Positions 6,165 to 7,117 of a stretch of DNA of 7,117 bases are shown here, piece by piece. The DNA comes from JBEKYD01 sp049509915 (lineage in GTDB: Bacteria > Acidobacteriota > Terriglobia > Bryobacterales > Bryobacteraceae). Every line of letters starts with the position of its first letter. Position 1 is the first letter of the stretch. The notes below the pieces were generated by a model. It saw nothing but the letters and a program-made list of their open reading frames with translations, had not been told where the DNA came from and did not search any database. A program made the position numbers and the translations under genes. The stretch covers positions 1-7,117 of the forward strand of contig JBEKZL010000357.1 of the NCBI GenBank assembly GCA_049509915.1, written 5' to 3'.

Positions 6165-6371
6165 TTACCTCTTGGCCCTCCGCACGACCACGTAGCTGCC
6201 GTTCGGGCCGGGCACCGCACCCTTGATCGCCAGCACGTTGTCCTCGGTATCCACGTTCACCACTTCCAGGTTCCGCACGGTCACCCGGGAATGCCCCATC
6301 TGGCCGCCCATGCGCATGCCCGGAAGCACCCGCGAGGGGAAACTCGAAGCCCCGATCGAACCCGGCGCGCG
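6165..6371 (-). pseudogene. rplC: 50S ribosomal protein L3, C-terminal part displaced to another frame
   Basis: Sixty-eight codons plus TAA encode the conserved L3 C-terminus: RAPGSIGASSFPSRVLPGMR, then MGGQMGHSRVTVRNLEVV, AIKGAVPGPNGSYVVV, ending RRAKR. In intact L3 this block follows the long loop that reaches toward the peptidyl transferase centre (E. coli residues about 109-140, including the TSKGKGFAG and THGN stretches). That loop is absent from the sequence: KVD of the upstream frame is joined almost directly to RAPGSIG with a one-base phase change. By comparison with E. coli L3 the missing DNA would be about 94-97 bases. The glutamine that PrmB methylates in E. coli L3 (after PGSIG) is replaced here by Ala/Ser. 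The TAA is three bases before the rplD ATG, which is normal operon spacing, so the gene's 3' end and downstream context are undamaged. Confidence 0.85.
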
Positions 6372-6670
6372 TCCACTTTATCGTTGGGCTTGAACTGGTC
6401 CGCCAGCACTTGGTCGCCCGCCTTCCAGTCCCCGCCCTCGCCTTCCAGCGGAAATTCCCGCAGGAACCTGGCGCCCTCCACTCCCGCCTTCTTCAGGTGC
6501 CCGGTGGACGGTTTGTTGATCCGCTGCGGCTTGATGTATTCCAGCAGGCCGAGTTGCACGGCATCGTAACCGTCGGTCGAGGGCGTCTTGCGCTGCACCA
6601 CCATGCACGGTCCGGCCTTGAGCAGAGTCACCGGCACTACCTGTCCATCGGGCCGGAACATCTGCGTCAT
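6281..6670 (-). CDS. rplC: 50S ribosomal protein L3, 5'-truncated and frameshifted N-terminal part
   Basis: L3 binds 23S rRNA domains II and VI near the peptidyl transferase centre and starts large-subunit assembly. Residues 1-100 of this frame are L3: MTQMFRPDGQVVPVTLLKAG, then DGYDAVQLG, INKPSTGHLKKAGV, and FLREFPLEGEGG to DKVD. The ATG at 6670 is an internal methionine. The four codons before it read KKIG, which in the E. coli protein are residues 7-10 (KKVG), and no ATG, GTG or TTG stands in this frame just upstream, so the real start and about six codons are gone. After DKVD (6371) the frame leaves L3 and adds 29 unrelated residues before TGA at 6281. The continuation of L3 is found in a different frame from 6371 to 6165. 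As written this cannot make a functional L3. Sequence error or a damaged copy are both possible. Confidence 0.85.
   Translation of the reverse strand: MTQMFRPDGQVVPVTLLKAGPCMVVQRKTPSTDGYDAVQLGLLEYIKPQRINKPSTGHLKKAGVEGARFLREFPLEGEGGDWKAGDQVLADQFKPNDKVDARRVRSGLRVSPRGCFRACAWAARWGIPG
6366..6376 (-). other. Anomalous internal junction in rplC (deletion with frameshift)
   Basis: GTG GAC (KVD, 6376-6371) is followed by GCGCGCCGGG. Sharing the C at 6371 gives the codons CGC GCG CCG GGT (RAPG) in the other frame. Around 31-32 codons of conserved L3 sequence are expected between these points, so the loss is 3N+1 bases. This breaks the reading frame as well as removing the loop. Confidence 0.82.
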
Positions 6671-6989
6671 TCCAATCTTCTTTGATCTCCACGTCCACGC
6701 CGGCCGGCAGGTCCAGCTTCATCAGCGCGTCCACGGTCTGCTGGGTCGGTTCCAGAATGTCCAGCAGACGCTTGTGGGTGCGGATTTCGAACTGTTCCCG
6801 CGACTTTTTATCCACGTGTGGCGACCGCAGCACCGTCGTAATGCTGCGCGCCGTCGGCAATGGAATCGGCCCTGCCACGGTGGCGCCCGTCCGCTTGGCG
6901 GTATCCACGATTTCGGTCGTCGACTGGTCCAGCACCCGGTGGTCGTGCGCCTTCAAACGGATGCGGATTCTTTCTCGTAAGGCTGCCAT
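6378..6989 (-). CDS. rpsJ: 30S ribosomal protein S10, with natural stop lost and an out-of-frame tail
   Basis: S10 is a small-subunit head protein that also serves as NusE in transcription antitermination. Residues 1-103 (6989-6681) are a complete S10, from MAALRERIRIRLKAHDH through the family signature VDKKSREQFEIRTHKRLLDI to LDLPAGVDVEIK. S10 proteins normally stop within a few residues of this point. Here the frame instead continues for 100 residues to a TAA at 6380-6378. That tail resembles nothing because it is the rplC coding sequence read in another frame. The S10 stop, the intergenic spacer and the rplC start are all missing at about 6680-6686. The start ATG lies 11 bases after the tuf stop with a GGGA ribosome-binding core in the gap. 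If the junction is an assembly error, the true gene ends within a few codons after 6681. S10 identity is certain; the 3' end is not. Confidence 0.93.
   Translation of the reverse strand: MAALRERIRIRLKAHDHRVLDQSTTEIVDTAKRTGATVAGPIPLPTARSITTVLRSPHVDKKSREQFEIRTHKRLLDILEPTQQTVDALMKLDLPAGVDVEIKEDWNDADVPARWTGSAGDSAQGRTVHGGAAQDALDRRLRCRATRPAGIHQAAADQQTVHRAPEEGGSGGRQVPAGISAGRRGRGLEGGRPSAGGPVQAQR
6677..6690 (-). other. Anomalous rpsJ/rplC junction
   Basis: On the minus strand the last S10 codons (GAG ATC AAA, 6689-6681) run straight into L3 codons for KKIG (6682-6671), overlapping in two frames. The S10 stop codon, any spacer with a ribosome-binding site, the L3 initiation codon and about six L3 codons should lie between them. 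The missing length cannot be measured from the sequence, but it must exceed the roughly 18 bases of lost L3 coding. Confidence 0.8.
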
Positions 6990-7000
6990 GTCTTTCCCGC

Positions 7001-7117
7001 TTACTTAATGATCTCGCTCACCGTGCCGGCGCCCACCGTGCGGCCGCCTTCGCGGATCGCAAAGCGCAGCCCCTTGTCCATGGCGATGGGCGTGATCAGC
7101 TCCACCGTCAACTGCAC
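7001..7117 (-). CDS. tuf: Elongation factor EF-Tu, C-terminal end (partial)
   Basis: Only the last 38 codons and the TAA stop are inside the window; the 5' part lies beyond the right edge. The translation runs VQLTVELITPIAMDKGL and then RFAIREGGRTVGAGTV, ending SEIIK. This is the near-invariant end of domain 3 (the C-terminal beta barrel) of EF-Tu, the GTPase that delivers aminoacyl-tRNA to the ribosomal A site in the cytoplasm. The stop is 11 bases upstream of the rpsJ ATG, so tuf is the last gene of the str operon and is read directly into the S10 operon. The GTPase domain cannot be inspected. EF-G and other GTPases do not end with this motif, so the family call is firm. Whether the genome has a second tuf copy cannot be seen. 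Confidence 0.96.
   Translation of the reverse strand: MQLTVELITPIAMDKGLRFAIREGGRTVGAGTVSEIIK

Noticed and set aside
6371..6690. Programmed ribosomal frameshifting (+1 at S10/L3, -1 inside L3) to make a fusion protein
   Set aside because: Frameshifting cannot supply the missing loop codons or a separate L3 start, no recognisable slippery site is present at either point, and S10-L3 fusions are not known to me.

Overview
The window is a stretch of bacterial core chromosome. It carries the end of the str operon, all of the S10 operon and the first half of the spc operon, entirely on the minus strand. Read in the direction of transcription (high to low coordinates) the order is tuf (3' end) - rpsJ - rplC - rplD - rplW - rplB - rpsS - rplV - rpsC - rplP - rpmC - rpsQ - rplN - rplX - rplE - rpsN - rpsH (5' end). 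This is the canonical bacterial order. No gene is missing from the series and no foreign gene is inserted.

The organism is a GC-rich bacterium. The four-cysteine (zinc) form of S14, the zinc-ribbon L24, the long S17 and S3, the S14 start MATTAKIAKD, and tuf directly abutting rpsJ would fit Acidobacteriota. That assignment is inferred from memory of family members and was not tested by a search.

Region by region: 7117-7001 is the tail of EF-Tu. 6989-6165 holds rpsJ and rplC. 6161-2770 holds L4, L23, L2, S19, L22 and S3. 2751-1370 holds L16, L29, S17 and L14. 1370-1 holds L24, L5, S14 and the start of S8. Genes are packed very tightly: the longest gap is 51 bases (S14 to S8), and several pairs overlap (L4/L23 by 4 nt; L29/S17 and L14/L24 by 1 nt) or abut (L22/S3). 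There is no room for an internal promoter, leader or terminator, so the block looks like one polycistronic, translationally coupled message supplying both ribosomal subunits plus the elongation factor.

The one clearly abnormal place is rplC (L3). As written, the gene has no start codon and no first ~6 codons. They are lost at a junction that also removes the rpsJ stop codon, so the S10 frame runs on out of frame into L3. About 280 bases further on, roughly 31-32 conserved codons are missing and the frame changes, so the C-terminal third is read from another frame. Every other gene here is intact. L3 is essential, so the likely explanations are an assembly or sequence error, or a damaged copy in a genome with a good copy elsewhere. 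A second, milder oddity is S3, whose ~115-residue C-terminal extension contains an Arg/Asp/Gly heptapeptide repeat and a Pro/Ala-rich tail. I found no mobile element, CRISPR array, RNA gene or novel system.
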